From NCBI RefSeq assembly GCF_001660815.1, contig NZ_LYMI01000007.1, positions 37,996-101,995 on the forward strand: a stretch of 64,000 bases of DNA. Reading direction: 5' to 3'. A program made the position numbers and the translations under genes. This document shows positions 27,425-37,856 of this stretch, piece after piece. The stretch comes from Xanthomonas nasturtii. Its GTDB lineage: Bacteria > Pseudomonadota > Gammaproteobacteria > Xanthomonadales > Xanthomonadaceae. Under the pieces are notes generated by a model. That model was not told where the DNA came from, did no database searches, and saw nothing but the letters and a program-made list of their open reading frames with translations. Position 1 is the first letter of the stretch; the number at the start of each line of letters is the position of its first letter.

Positions 27425-29602
27425 ATGCCCTCACTTCGCGATCGCTTCCAGCGCTGGCCACGGCCATGGCGTCTTGCAGTGGTCGTCCTGGCGGCGCTGT
27501 ACGCGCTGTATCTGCTGGCCGGCAACATCTTTCTCAACACGCCGTTGTTCGATGCTGCCACCAACCGGCAGCCGCACAAGTTCACCATGCAGACCGGCCC
27601 GGCGCTGACGCTGTTTCCCGGGCAGGTGATGGCCTGGAACGTGCGCATGCGCGGGCAGGCCAATCGCACCGTGTATGTCTTCCACGCCGACCGCGCACAT
27701 GCACGCGTGGCGCTGCTGCCGTTGTTCCGGCGCGAGGTGCGTCTGCCGTGGCTGCATGCCACCGGCCTGAGCGCGGAGGTGGAAACCTCGGATAAGCCCA
27801 TCCCGCCGCCGCCACGAGGCGACCGGGGCTGGACCCTGCGCTTTGACGCGATCACCAGCACCAGCATCCGCAGCGCACGCCTGGGCAAGCTGCTGATCGC
27901 CGGGCAGGGTCACGGCAAGGTCGGTTTTCTGAAGCAGCTCAAGGGCGGTCCGTCGGAGTTGTTTCCCTCCGAAGCGGGCTTTACCGATGCGGTGGTCAGC
28001 TACGACGGGGTGCAGGTGTTCAACGGCGCGCAGCTGGAGACCCAATTCCAGTTTCCGCGCCATTACCGTGATGAAGCGCCGGGCTTGCGCAAGCTCGGCA
28101 TCACCCGCGCCCGGCTGCAGTTGAAGGCCGCGACGGTGGCGTTGAAGATCGATACCGGTGCGCCGCATGTGGACATCCGCAGCGGGCCGTCGGCGGCGCG
28201 CGTAGAGGCCGATATCCGCCTGGACGGTGGCACGCTGCAGCCGGGTAGCCGTGCGGTGTGGCGGCTGCCGTTACTGGCCGGTGTCGGTGCCACCGATCGC
28301 GGCATGCTGGCATTGCAGCTGGATGTGGCGCACGACATCCGCGTGCAGGCACGCCTGCCGCACGACGACAAGACCGGTAGCGAACTGCAGGCCGATCTGC
28401 GTATCGCCGGGCGCAGCATTCCGTTCGAGCAGCCGGCACAGGTGCTGCCGCGTCTGTCGGGGCAGGTGCGCGGGCGCTGGAAGTTCGAATCGTTGAACTG
28501 GATCGCCGAGCTGTTCGTGCGCAAGCCGTGGTTTCAGCTGGAAGGCGGCGGTCTGGTCGAAGCGGATCTGCGTCTTGCGCAGGGCCGCCTGACCAGTGGC
28601 AGCACCTTGGATATCCCGCGCGTCGAGGCCGTGGCGCAGGTGTTCGATACGCGCCTGGCAGGTATCGCCAGGGCGCACGGGCGCATCGACGATGCCGCCA
28701 CGCCGCAGGCGCATCTGGACGTCAGCATTCCCACCTTCAAGGCTGCGCCACGCGACGCGCCGAAACAGATCCTGCTGGATGGCCGCGATCTGCAGCTGGC
28801 GATGCATGGCGATGCCGAACTGGCCCGCTTGAGTGAAACGCTCAAGGCGCAGCTGCGTTTCAGCGATGCGCGTGTGCCCGACCTGACTGTCTACAACCGC
28901 TATCTGCCCGGCAACAACGTGCGCCTGCTCGGTGGCAGCGGCAGCCTGACCGGCGATGTGGCGCTCAATGCATCTGGCGACGTCGGCAACGGGCATGCGA
29001 ATCTGCGCGGGCAGGGCGCGCATCTGGCATTGGCTGGCGTGCAGATGCGTGGCGATGCGCAGTTGCAGGCAAGGCTGCAACGCGCCGATTTCAAGAACAA
29101 GTTCTTCGACCTCAGCGGTACGCGGGTACGCCTGCGCAACATGCGTGTGGGCGACGACGGTAGCGATGCCAACTGGTGGGGCGAGCTGCAGGTCGGTGCC
29201 GGCACCATCCAGGCCGACGCGCCATTCCAGGTGGATGCCGATGCGGCCGTTCGCATGCGCGATATTGCGCCGTTGTTATCGGTGTTCGCGCAGCGCGCAG
29301 ACTACCCGCGCTGGGTGCTGGGCTTGCTGGATTCCGGCGAACTGGATGCCACCGGGCGGCTGCGTTGGCGCAAGCAACAGCTGCTGGTCGATGACCTGCA
29401 TGCAGAGAATGCGCGGCTGTCGTTACGTGCGCGGCTGGCGTTGAACGATGCCCAGCGCCGCGGCGACTTATATCTGCGCTGGGGCGTGCTCGGTGCCGGC
29501 ATCGAACTGGATGGCAAGCAGCGGCAATGGCATCTGGCCGGCGCACGCGAGTGGTACGACGCACAGCCGGGACTGCTGCCGGCGGTGTCGAAAGCCAGGT
29601 AA
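27425..29602 (+). CDS. AsmA-like envelope protein, first of two paralogs
   Basis: 725 residues from the ATG at 27425 (MPSLRDRFQRWPRP); a GTG at 27395 would add ten. One N-terminal transmembrane helix (residues about 18-38, LAVVVLAALYALYLLAGNIF) is followed by a long periplasmic region of repeated beta strands (phrases such as LQLKAATVALKIDTGAPHVD, LEGGGLVEADLRLAQG and AHGRIDDAATPQAHLDVSIP). This is the look of AsmA-family bridge-like proteins, linked in other bacteria to lipid transfer across the periplasm. Segments such as NTPLFDAATNRQPHKFTM and LPDLTVYNRYLP recur in the next gene, so the two are duplicates. Function here is inference. Confidence 0.75.
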   Translation: MPSLRDRFQRWPRPWRLAVVVLAALYALYLLAGNIFLNTPLFDAATNRQPHKFTMQTGPALTLFPGQVMAWNVRMRGQANRTVYVFHADRAHARVALLPLFRREVRLPWLHATGLSAEVETSDKPIPPPPRGDRGWTLRFDAITSTSIRSARLGKLLIAGQGHGKVGFLKQLKGGPSELFPSEAGFTDAVVSYDGVQVFNGAQLETQFQFPRHYRDEAPGLRKLGITRARLQLKAATVALKIDTGAPHVDIRSGPSAARVEADIRLDGGTLQPGSRAVWRLPLLAGVGATDRGMLALQLDVAHDIRVQARLPHDDKTGSELQADLRIAGRSIPFEQPAQVLPRLSGQVRGRWKFESLNWIAELFVRKPWFQLEGGGLVEADLRLAQGRLTSGSTLDIPRVEAVAQVFDTRLAGIARAHGRIDDAATPQAHLDVSIPTFKAAPRDAPKQILLDGRDLQLAMHGDAELARLSETLKAQLRFSDARVPDLTVYNRYLPGNNVRLLGGSGSLTGDVALNASGDVGNGHANLRGQGAHLALAGVQMRGDAQLQARLQRADFKNKFFDLSGTRVRLRNMRVGDDGSDANWWGELQVGAGTIQADAPFQVDADAAVRMRDIAPLLSVFAQRADYPRWVLGLLDSGELDATGRLRWRKQQLLVDDLHAENARLSLRARLALNDAQRRGDLYLRWGVLGAGIELDGKQRQWHLAGAREWYDAQPGLLPAVSKAR

Positions 29603-29803
29603 GCCGCTAGCTGCTTCAGGCCATGCGTACTGCGGCCAGCCCGGCGGCCGTTGCAGGGCAAGCGCTGCAGCGCGTGCAGCACTCCGAAGGCGCACCGGAC
29701 AGCGCAATGCTGCCCAGGCGCAGCCAGCCGCTGCGCATCGCACTCACGGCCCGCTTGGCACACTGCGCCACGCCGCGTGCGCGGTCTTCAGGAGCCTGCC
29801 GTC

Positions 29804-32212
29804 ATGACGATGCCTGTTCGCGCCCGCTGGCAGCGTTTGCCGCGCGCAGTGCGTTGGCCTGTGCTGACGCTGCTTGCGCTGTACGCAAGCTATCTGCTGC
29901 TCGGCAATCTGGTGCTCAACACACCACTCGGGCCGGCCGCGCTCAATCGCAAGCCGGACACATTCAGCATGCACTGGGGCCCCGGCGTCACCTGGTGGCC
30001 GGGTCGCCTGGCGCTGTGGAATGTGCACCTGCAAGGCCGCTCGACGCGGAACAGCTGGAACGTCAGCGCGCAGCGCATGAGCGGGCAGGTGCGGCTGGTG
30101 CCGTTGCTGCATCGGCAGCTGCTGGTGCCGGAGTTGCATGCATCCGGCGTGCGCGGCGGGATGCAGGCTGCCGTGCCGAACGCACATGCTGCGGTGGTCC
30201 AAGCGCCGGCGCCCAGCACGCAGGTGGCCGCTGCCCCGGTGACTGGCGCAGCGGTTACGCCAATGCCAACGCAAGACAAGCTCCCTGCCCCGACCACCAG
30301 GGCTGAGGTCTCAGCCAGCACGCAGCCGCCCAGGCAGATATCCGGTGCACCCACCAGCACGCCGCAATCCGCTCCGGCCGCCGAGGTTGCCGACGCACAC
30401 GCCGGCGTCCCATCGATCGCTACTGCGTGGACCCTGCAGTTCGATCGCATCGTCGCCGACAACGTGCAGGCACTGGCGCTGCGTCAGCTGCAGATCGAAG
30501 GCAATGGCCAGGTGCAGCTCGGCCTGTTCAAGCAACTGCGCGGCGGGCCGCTGGAAATCTTCCCGTCGCGTGCGGTGTTTGAAGCCGCACGTGTGCATTG
30601 GGGCAGAAGCGAAGTGATGCGCAATGGGCAGCTGCGCATCGAAGCCAGCATCGCGCGGAATGGGTCGGAGCAGGCGCGCGGGCTGGCGGTGCTGCAGCTC
30701 ACCGATGCACTGGTAGCGATGCATGGCGATACGGCGGCACTGGATGTCAGACGCAATGCGCAGGGCCGCCACACGCTCACAACGCGCGCCGGCAAGGGGC
30801 GTGCAGATGGCGAACTACGTTGGGTACGCGGTGCCTTGCAGCCTGGTAGTCGGCTGCAATGGCGTGCGCCGCTGCACGAGAGCACGCGCGTACCGGCCGC
30901 ATTGCTGGGCGAGCTGACGGCGCAGCTGCAGGTCGACCAGAACATGCGCTTGAAGGTGAGCATGCCCGAGCCGGCCGATGCCGGGCTGACACTGGACGCC
31001 GACCTGCGCGTGCAGGGCAGGCAATTGCCGCTGCAGGCACTGCGCAGCCTGTTGCCGCGCACCTCCGGGCACGCGCGGCTGCATTGGCAGCTGTCTTCGC
31101 TCAGCTGGATTCCCGCGCTGTTTCCGGATGTGGATTGGCTCACGCTCGAAGGCGATGGCCTGGTCGATGCCGATCTGCGGATCGATCGTGGCCAGCTCGG
31201 TGCCGGCAGCCGCCTGCAGGTGCCGCATGTGCAGGCGCAAGTGGGCGTGATGGGGCATGCGATCACCGGCCAGGCCAGTGCGGACCTGCGTGTGGACGCC
31301 GATGCCAACGGGCAGTTGCTGCCTGCGCTCGCCTTGCAGATGCAGCAGTTCTCGATTGCTCATCGCGATGCGCCAACGCGCCCATTCGTGCAAGGCCGCG
31401 ATCTGCGCCTGGATCTGCAGACACGTGCCGATGCGCGCAACCTGAGCAGTCTGCGCGATGCCACGCGCGCGCATCTGGTGTTTGCCAATGCCCGCGTCCC
31501 GGACCTGCGTGCGTACAACCGCTATCTCCCGCAGCAGCAACTGCGCTTTGATGGCGGTAACGGCGTGCTCAGCGGCGATCTGCAGATCGAGCCGGGTGGG
31601 CGCATCGGCAAGGGCGGTCTGCGCATCGGGGCGCGTGCGGCGCGGCTGCAGTTTGCCGGCCTGGCGTTGCGCGGCGATGTGGATGCGGATCTGCGCCTGC
31701 AACGCGGCGATTTGCACGCGGAAAATTTCAGTCTGGATGCCAGCAGCATCCAGCTGCGCAATGTCGGCTTCACCGGCCCGGATGGACAGCGCCGCGATGG
31801 CTGGTGGGCGCGCATCGTGCTGGAAAACACGCGCATGCAATGGCGCCAGCCGGTTGGGGTGGATGGGCGTGTGCGGATCCAGGTGCGCGACCTGGCATTT
31901 TTGATGGCGTTGTATACGCGCGACCGTTCGATTCCGGGCTGGATGCTACGGCTGGTGGATGCCGGGCAGGCGCAGTTGACCGCACGCGCGCACTGGCGAG
32001 GCGAAACCGTCGTTATCGACCGGTTGCAGGCGCACAACGCACGTTTTCAGGTCGATGCGCGTCTGCGTCTGCAGGGCAATCAACGCAGCGGCAGCCTGCT
32101 GGCACGGTGGGGTTTACTGAGCGCGGCCGTGGGCCTGCGCGGCGACACGCCCGAATGGCATCTGCTGCGTGCGCCGGAGTGGTATCGCGCGCAGCCGGAC
32201 CTGTTGCGTTGA
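29804..32212 (+). CDS. AsmA-like envelope protein, second paralog
   Basis: 802 residues from the ATG at 29804, with AGGAG 10 bases upstream. Same plan as its neighbour: N-terminal helix (WPVLTLLALYASYLLLGNLV), then a long beta-rich periplasmic domain. Shared phrases include NTPLGPAALNRKPDTFSM, VPDLRAYNRYLP and WHLLRAPEWYRAQPDLL at the C-terminus. It differs by an insert of about 85 Pro/Ala/Thr-rich residues near residues 120-205, probably a flexible linker. It lies 201 bp after the first copy on the same strand, likely one operon, ended by the hairpin at 32345. Confidence 0.75.
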   Translation: MTMPVRARWQRLPRAVRWPVLTLLALYASYLLLGNLVLNTPLGPAALNRKPDTFSMHWGPGVTWWPGRLALWNVHLQGRSTRNSWNVSAQRMSGQVRLVPLLHRQLLVPELHASGVRGGMQAAVPNAHAAVVQAPAPSTQVAAAPVTGAAVTPMPTQDKLPAPTTRAEVSASTQPPRQISGAPTSTPQSAPAAEVADAHAGVPSIATAWTLQFDRIVADNVQALALRQLQIEGNGQVQLGLFKQLRGGPLEIFPSRAVFEAARVHWGRSEVMRNGQLRIEASIARNGSEQARGLAVLQLTDALVAMHGDTAALDVRRNAQGRHTLTTRAGKGRADGELRWVRGALQPGSRLQWRAPLHESTRVPAALLGELTAQLQVDQNMRLKVSMPEPADAGLTLDADLRVQGRQLPLQALRSLLPRTSGHARLHWQLSSLSWIPALFPDVDWLTLEGDGLVDADLRIDRGQLGAGSRLQVPHVQAQVGVMGHAITGQASADLRVDADANGQLLPALALQMQQFSIAHRDAPTRPFVQGRDLRLDLQTRADARNLSSLRDATRAHLVFANARVPDLRAYNRYLPQQQLRFDGGNGVLSGDLQIEPGGRIGKGGLRIGARAARLQFAGLALRGDVDADLRLQRGDLHAENFSLDASSIQLRNVGFTGPDGQRRDGWWARIVLENTRMQWRQPVGVDGRVRIQVRDLAFLMALYTRDRSIPGWMLRLVDAGQAQLTARAHWRGETVVIDRLQAHNARFQVDARLRLQGNQRSGSLLARWGLLSAAVGLRGDTPEWHLLRAPEWYRAQPDLLR

Positions 32213-32344
32213 TCGCCACAGCGCATGCGCTGGGGTGAAGGAGAGCGCCAGTTCTGTACTGCCTGGTATTGTTTTGCAGTGCAGCGTGCAAGTCGCATTC
32301 GGGGCGCGCACTATGATCCTGCATCCCGACGTGGGGGAGGGAGC

Positions 32345-32381
32345 AAAGCCCGCTGGCAGTTCGCTGCAAGCGGGCTTTTTT
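32345..32381 (+). terminator. Intrinsic terminator with UUCG tetraloop
   Basis: AAAGCCCGCT, G, GCAG-TTCG-CTGC, A, AGCGGGCTTT with a T-run to 32381: an unusually stable hairpin. It ends the AsmA-like operon or a short RNA starting near 32320; a TATGAT hexamer lies at 32311-32316. Confidence 0.88.
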
Positions 32382-32498
32382 ATTGCCTGAACGTTGCCGG
32401 GTCAAGCGCTGAGCCGCGAAATAGCGAACTCGGCAAGCCCTCACCAGACAACGATGGGCTGCCGCCCGCGCGCACCGCAATCGCCAGACCCGCGTGGC

Positions 32499-33419
32499 TT
32501 ATTGCCCCAGCTCCAGCAACCACAGCGCGCTGCCGCCGGTAACGAACAGCCGCCGCTGCTGCAGATCGAACGTGCAATTGGAGGCCGTTGCCGGGGTCGG
32601 CACCAGGCCGAGCCATTGCCCGTCGCGGTCGAAGATGCACACCCCGGCACCGGAACTGCTCCACAGCCAACCCTGCTGGTCCACACAGAAGCCGTCTGCC
32701 AGGCCGTCCGGCACCACCGCGAACCGTCGCCGGTTGTGCAGTGCGCCATCGTGCCAGTCGAAGGCGGTGATCTCCGGCCCACCCGGGCCGCCTTCGGGCG
32801 TCTGCGACACGTACAGCACGCGCTGATCGGGCGAGAACGCCAGCCCGTTGGGGTGATCCAGGCTGACCATGCGCTGCAGGGCGCCGCCGTCGGGCGGTAG
32901 CCGGTAGACGCTGTGATGGTCCAGTTCCTGCGGGCCCGGGCAGCCCTGGCTGGGCTTGAGCAGGCCGAAGGGCGGGTCGGTGAACCAGATCGCGCCATCG
33001 CGCGCCACGATCAGATCGTTCGGCGAATTGAGCCGTTTGCCCTCGAAGCGCCCCACCAGCAGATGCGCACGGCCATCGCCATCGCTGCGGGTGATGGCGC
33101 GGCGCCCGTGTTCGCAATGCACCAGCCGTTGCTGCGCGTCCACCGCGTTGCCGTTGGTGAAGGCGGTGGCGTCCAGCAACACGTCCACCGCGCCGTCCTC
33201 GCGCCAGCCAAGCACGCGGCGGCCGACCACATCGCTCCACACCAGGGTGCGCTGCGCCTCCCACCAGGCCGGGCCCTCGCTCCAGGTGGCCTGGTCGTAG
33301 AGAGTCTGCAGGCGCGAGTCACCCAGCCGCGCAGCCAGGGCCGCGTGCTGTGTGATGGGGGGCGGGCAAACGGCTGGCTGGGCAGCGCCGGGTGCGCGAA
33401 CGCGGCAGTAGCTATCCAT
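32499..33419 (-). CDS. SMP-30/gluconolactonase-family protein
   Basis: 306 residues from the ATG at 33419, which shares one base with the stop of the upstream cupin gene. Family motifs of the six-bladed propeller: WSEGPAWWEAQRTLVWSDVV, the metal-site segment KRLNSPNDLIVARDGAIWFT, and DHPNGLAFSPDQRVLYVSQT. Members hydrolyse sugar lactones or related esters using a divalent metal. The coupled cupin gene suggests a small catabolic unit. The exact substrate cannot be deduced. Confidence 0.92.
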   Translation of the reverse strand: MDSYCRVRAPGAAQPAVCPPPITQHAALAARLGDSRLQTLYDQATWSEGPAWWEAQRTLVWSDVVGRRVLGWREDGAVDVLLDATAFTNGNAVDAQQRLVHCEHGRRAITRSDGDGRAHLLVGRFEGKRLNSPNDLIVARDGAIWFTDPPFGLLKPSQGCPGPQELDHHSVYRLPPDGGALQRMVSLDHPNGLAFSPDQRVLYVSQTPEGGPGGPEITAFDWHDGALHNRRRFAVVPDGLADGFCVDQQGWLWSSSGAGVCIFDRDGQWLGLVPTPATASNCTFDLQQRRLFVTGGSALWLLELGQ

Positions 33420-33937
33420 CAACGCGGTGCCGGGTGGCCGAACGGATGCGCAGTGGCAGCCCCCGGCGATCGTGCAAATTGCACCAGCATCTGCAGGCAC
33501 GGTTCGTCGCCCAACTGACCGGAGCGGTGGCCGCGCGCATCGGTGGTGCCCTGATCCTGGCCGAAGTGGATGTCGCCAGGCCCCATTTCCACCCGTGTGC
33601 CGTCGCCGGTTTCGATAAACCAGCGGCCGCGCAGCGGGATCACCCATTGCGGGTGCGGGCTCTCGTGCCAGTCGCCCACCCAGCCCACCGGCAGCACCGC
33701 AAACTGGATGCCGAGTACCTCGCCCGGGAACGGCCGCAACCACTGCGGCGCCGCACCGCCGCCCACGCTCTTGCTGCCGAAGCCGGGCAATTGCGAGGGA
33801 TTGAGGCGGCTGTCGCCATCCGGGCCGGTCCACAGATGCAGGAACGGCAGGCTGGGCGGCAGTGCAGGGTCGTTGCCGTCGGTGTCGAGCGGGACCTGCG
33901 AGGGCAGCGACTGTGCGGGGAGTGTGGTGGGCGACAT
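33419..33937 (-). CDS. Cupin-domain protein
   Basis: 172 residues. The central cupin barrel shows [20 protein letters not shown] and [11 protein letters not shown], the two metal-site blocks; the second lacks the usual terminal histidine pattern in part. Its stop overlaps the start of the SMP-30 gene (TGATG), so the two are translated together. It may be a sugar-acid isomerase or a sensor; unknown. It is divergent from glnE across a 448-bp spacer. Confidence 0.8.
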   Translation of the reverse strand: MSPTTLPAQSLPSQVPLDTDGNDPALPPSLPFLHLWTGPDGDSRLNPSQLPGFGSKSVGGGAAPQWLRPFPGEVLGIQFAVLPVGWVGDWHESPHPQWVIPLRGRWFIETGDGTRVEMGPGDIHFGQDQGTTDARGHRSGQLGDEPCLQMLVQFARSPGAATAHPFGHPAPR

Positions 33938-34385
33938 GGCGGTGCCTCGTGCGAAAGCCGCAGTGCAGCATGCGCTTCGTCAGGGCTGCGTAAGCGAGAT
34001 GTTCAAAGCGCCGAAAGGCTGCACATGCCGCGGCGAGCGGTGCAGTGGTGCGCGCCCGCAGGTGCTGCCTGCTGTGCCTGCAGTGGCACACGGTATCCGA
34101 CCGAGCGCGGTGTGTGCCGGGTGTATGCCATCGACAGGACTGCGCGCCCGCCTCTGCACCGCTGCCGGTGCGTGCCGTGCCACTGTGTGGAGGCATCGAA
34201 GCAAGCGCTGCGCGCTGCGCCTATCGCACGACGTCGATTGGCTGGATGCCTCATCGCACACGGCAACATCGCACACGGCAATTGCAGTCATCGTGACAGC
34301 CACAGTCATCGCACTGTTGCCCACCTGCGTTGCGCTGCGGCGACAGTCGCGTGCCGCTTGCGCGCAGGAATGCCAGAATCCCGCC
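33938..34385. other. Divergent spacer cupin/glnE with 15-bp tandem duplication
   Basis: No supported gene. CATCGCACACGGCAA occurs twice in tandem at 34252-34281. The upstream frame of glnE is open through this region, but it is not glnE-like. Confidence 0.5.
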
Positions 34386-37211
34386 ATGTCGCTGCCTACT
34401 GCCCCGGTGTCTCCTGCGCTCACCGCCCTGATCGAGCGGGCGGTGGCGCGCGTCCGTCAATCGCTGCCTGCCGAGCAGGCGTGGCCGGGGGGCGATTTCG
34501 ATCGGCAGCTTGCGCAGGTCGCGCTCGCCAGCGACTTCGCGCTCGATACCCTGGCGCGGCAACCGGCATTGCTGCAGCACCTGGCGCAGCCCGATCCACC
34601 AGCGCTGCCAGTGCCGCAGCTGGATCCAGCGCAGCCGCAGCTGTGGCCTGCGCAATTGCGGCGCTACCGCAGCGCCGAATCCACGCGCCTGGTGTGGCGC
34701 GATGTGCTCGCGCTGGACAGCGTGGATGCCACCCTGGCCGGCGCGACCCGGCTGGCCGAAACCTGCCTGCACTGTGGCCTGCAGGCGTTGCAGCAGCAAT
34801 TCGACACCCGCCATGGCAAGGTCGTTGCAGAGGACGGCAGCGTGCAACCTCTGGTGGTGTTCGGGCTGGGCAAGCTGGGCGGTGGCGAGCTGAATTTTTC
34901 CTCGGACGTGGACCTGGTGTACGCCTATCCGCAGGGCGGCCAATCCGATGGGGCGCGCCCGTTGGCCGCAGAAGAATACTTCGCGCGGTTGGGTCAGCAA
35001 CTGGCCAAGTTGCTGGACGAAACCACCGCCGATGGGTTCAGCCATCGTGTGGATCTGCGCCTGCGTCCGTTCGGTACTGCCGGCCGTGTGGCGTTGTCGT
35101 TCACCGGCATGGACCAGTATTTCCAGCGCGAAGGCCGCGATTGGGAACGCTACGCCTGGCTCAAGGCGCGCGCGGTGGCCGGCGATATCGACGCCGGCGA
35201 AGCCTGGCTGGACACATTGCGGCCGTTCGTCTACCGGCGTTATCTGGACTTCACCGCGCTGGATGGCTTGCGCGAGATGAAGGCGGCCATCACTGCCGAA
35301 GTGGCGCGACGCGACCGCCTGGACGACATCAAGCGCGGGCCTGGGGGCATTCGCGAAATCGAGTTTCTGGCGCAATCGCTGCAACTGATTCGCGGTGGGC
35401 GCGAGCCGGCTCTGCGCGAACGCCGGCTGCTGCCTGCCCTGCAGGCGCTGGTCGCCGCAGGCCAGATCGATCAGGAGAACGGCCAGGCGCTGACCACGGC
35501 CTATCGTTTTCTACGCCGCCTGGAAAACCGCCTGCAGATGTTGCGCGATGCGCAGACCCACGCCTTGCCGCAGACCGCGCTGGATCGCGAGCGTATTGCG
35601 TTAGGGCTGGGGTACGCGGATTGGCCGGCACTGCTGGAGGCGCTGACGCCACAGCGCACGCGCGTTGCGACCGAGTTCGCCGAGCTGCTGGCCCCGCGCG
35701 TGCGTGCCACTGCACCGGACACGCTTGCCGAGTACTGGCGCGCGCTGCCGCAGGCCGATGCAGCGCCGTTGTCGGGGATTGGCTTGCACGATCCCGAGGG
35801 CGCGCATCAGGTGCTGGCCGATTTTGCGCACTCCTCCGGCGTGCGCGCGCTCTCCGATGGCGCGCGTGCACGGCTGGATCGGGTGATGCCGGCACTGCTG
35901 CACGCGGCCGCCCGCGCCAGCCAACCGGATGCGGCCGTGCGCCGCATGCTCGGTCTGCTGCAGGCCACCTTGCGCCGCACCAGCTATCTGGCCTTGCTCG
36001 ACGAACAACCCAGCGCGCTCGCACGCCTGGTCGATGTGCTTTCGCGCAGTGCGCTGCTGGCCGAGCGGCTGGCGGCCTATCCGTTGCTGCTGGACGAATT
36101 GCTCGACACCCGCATCAGCGGCCCGCTGCCGGATCGCGCGGCACTGCATGCGGCCTGCGCCGACACCCTGCACATCGACGACACCGAAGCGGCGCTGCGT
36201 GAGCTCAACGAGCGCCGGCTTGCGTTGAGCTTCCGCATTGCGCTGGCCACGCTGGACGGACGCCAGCAGGCGGTGCAGAGCACCCGGCAACTGGCCTGGC
36301 TTGCCGAAGCGGTGGTGCAGACCGTGTTGCACCTGGCGTGCAGCGACATGGTGGCAGCGCACGGGCAGGTGCCCGGCGGCAGCTTTGCCATCATCGGTTA
36401 CGGCAGCCTGGGCGGGCTGGAGCTGGGATTCGGCTCGGATCTGGATCTGGTGTTTCTCTACCATCACCCGCGCGATGTGGATGCCTCCGACGGCAAGCGG
36501 CCACTGGACGCCGGGCGCTGGTTTGCGCGGCTTGCGCAGAAAGTGATGGCATTGCTGGCGGCCGAAACCGGCGCCGGCCGCCTGTACGACATCGACGTGC
36601 GGCTGCGCCCGGACGGCGGCAAGGGCGCGCTGGTGTCCTCGCTTGCCAGCTACCGCGACTACCAGCGCGAACGCGCCTGGACCTGGGAACATCAGGCGCT
36701 GGTGCGTGCGCGTGCAGTTGCTGGCGACGCTGCCCTGTGCGATGCCTTCGCACAGGTGCGCCGCGACACGTTGATGCGGGCGCGCGACACCGCGCAGCTG
36801 CTTGAAGACGTGCGCAAGATGCGCGCACGCATGCGCGCCGAGCTGGATCGCAGCGATGCCGGCCGGCTGGATCTCAAGCAAGGCGCCGGTGGCCTGGTGG
36901 ATCTGGAATTCGTGCTGCAGGCCGGCGTGCTGGGGCTGGCAGCGGACCATCCGCACTTGCTGGCGTGCTGCGATACGCCAGCATTGATCGATGCACTGGT
37001 GCTGGCGCAGTGGTTGCCCGCCTCTGCCGCGCCGCCGCTGCATGACGCGCACGCCACGCTGGTGGATGCAGGGCTGGCCTGCACGCTGGATCGGCGTCCA
37101 CGGTTGATCGCGCCCACGCCGGCAATTCAACAGGCGCGCAGGGTGGTCTTCGACACCGCACGTGCGCAAGGCCTGGACTTTCCCATCGGTAAGGATGCGG
37201 TGGCGTTGTAG
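34386..37211 (+). CDS. glnE: Glutamine synthetase adenylyltransferase / deadenylase
   Basis: 941 residues from the ATG at 34386 ([20 protein letters not shown]), the full family length. Two nucleotidyltransferase domains are seen: N-terminal (deadenylylating), with [20 protein letters not shown] near residue 165, and C-terminal (adenylylating), with [20 protein letters not shown] near residue 675. Each is followed by a helical GlnD-type domain (for example [20 protein letters not shown]). It switches glutamine synthetase activity in response to PII and glutamine. No neighbouring nitrogen genes are in the window. Confidence 0.97.
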   Translation: MSLPTAPVSPALTALIERAVARVRQSLPAEQAWPGGDFDRQLAQVALASDFALDTLARQPALLQHLAQPDPPALPVPQLDPAQPQLWPAQLRRYRSAESTRLVWRDVLALDSVDATLAGATRLAETCLHCGLQALQQQFDTRHGKVVAEDGSVQPLVVFGLGKLGGGELNFSSDVDLVYAYPQGGQSDGARPLAAEEYFARLGQQLAKLLDETTADGFSHRVDLRLRPFGTAGRVALSFTGMDQYFQREGRDWERYAWLKARAVAGDIDAGEAWLDTLRPFVYRRYLDFTALDGLREMKAAITAEVARRDRLDDIKRGPGGIREIEFLAQSLQLIRGGREPALRERRLLPALQALVAAGQIDQENGQALTTAYRFLRRLENRLQMLRDAQTHALPQTALDRERIALGLGYADWPALLEALTPQRTRVATEFAELLAPRVRATAPDTLAEYWRALPQADAAPLSGIGLHDPEGAHQVLADFAHSSGVRALSDGARARLDRVMPALLHAAARASQPDAAVRRMLGLLQATLRRTSYLALLDEQPSALARLVDVLSRSALLAERLAAYPLLLDELLDTRISGPLPDRAALHAACADTLHIDDTEAALRELNERRLALSFRIALATLDGRQQAVQSTRQLAWLAEAVVQTVLHLACSDMVAAHGQVPGGSFAIIGYGSLGGLELGFGSDLDLVFLYHHPRDVDASDGKRPLDAGRWFARLAQKVMALLAAETGAGRLYDIDVRLRPDGGKGALVSSLASYRDYQRERAWTWEHQALVRARAVAGDAALCDAFAQVRRDTLMRARDTAQLLEDVRKMRARMRAELDRSDAGRLDLKQGAGGLVDLEFVLQAGVLGLAADHPHLLACCDTPALIDALVLAQWLPASAAPPLHDAHATLVDAGLACTLDRRPRLIAPTPAIQQARRVVFDTARAQGLDFPIGKDAVAL

Positions 37212-37298
37212 CGACGCGTGTGCAGCGTCGCCAAGTTGCGCTGCACTGCGAGGCCTTTGCGCAGCAAGCGGACCGATCATGTGCTCGCTATCGCGAGG

Positions 37299-37856
37299 TC
37301 AGCGGTTCGCCCGCGGGGCACTTCGCCACAGCAGGGCGCGGAAGGGGCCGAGCAGAAACACACCCATGCCGAGTTTCACGGCCAGATCGCCGGCAGCCCA
37401 GCTCACCCACGGCAGCGCCGCGCCGGCAAACGCAATGCTCCAGAAGATTGCCGTATCCAGCGTGGCGCTACAGGTGGTCGCCACGATCGGCGCGCGCCAC
37501 CAGCTGCCGTTGCGCAGGCGATCGAATACGCGGATATCCAGCAACTGCGCCGCGATGAACGCGCTGCACGAGGCCACCGCGATGCGTGGCGTCGCCAGCC
37601 AGAACGACAACAGCACCGCCAGCGCAAACCCGCACCAGGCGACACGGCGTGCGGCGCGTGGCCCGAAGCGGCGGTTGATCAGGTTGCTGACCAAAAACGC
37701 CAGCGGGTACGAAAATGCGCCCCAGGTCAGCCAGTCGTTGATCGGGTATTGCACCAGGATGTTGGACAACAGCACCACCGCACCCATCGCCAACACCGCC
37801 CAGGTCAATGCACGGGCGGTGAGCGAGGCGAAGACAGGTGGCGAGGCAAGACGCAT
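37299..37856 (-). CDS. yhhQ: VUT-family / YhhQ-like queuosine precursor transporter
   Basis: 185 residues from the ATG at 37856 (MRLASPPVFASLTARALTW). About five or six hydrophobic helices, with the family segments LVQYPINDWLTWGAFSYPLAFLVSNLINRRFG (about 36-67) and ASCSAFIAAQLLDIRVFDRLR. Family members import preQ0/preQ1 for queuosine. It is convergent with glnE. The long upstream open frame is not part of the protein. Confidence 0.85.
   Translation of the reverse strand: MRLASPPVFASLTARALTWAVLAMGAVVLLSNILVQYPINDWLTWGAFSYPLAFLVSNLINRRFGPRAARRVAWCGFALAVLLSFWLATPRIAVASCSAFIAAQLLDIRVFDRLRNGSWWRAPIVATTCSATLDTAIFWSIAFAGAALPWVSWAAGDLAVKLGMGVFLLGPFRALLWRSAPRANR

Noticed and set aside
33392..36202. 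936-codon plus-strand frame overlapping cupin and glnE
   Set aside because: Arg/Ala-rich shadow of glnE in another frame; no family feature.
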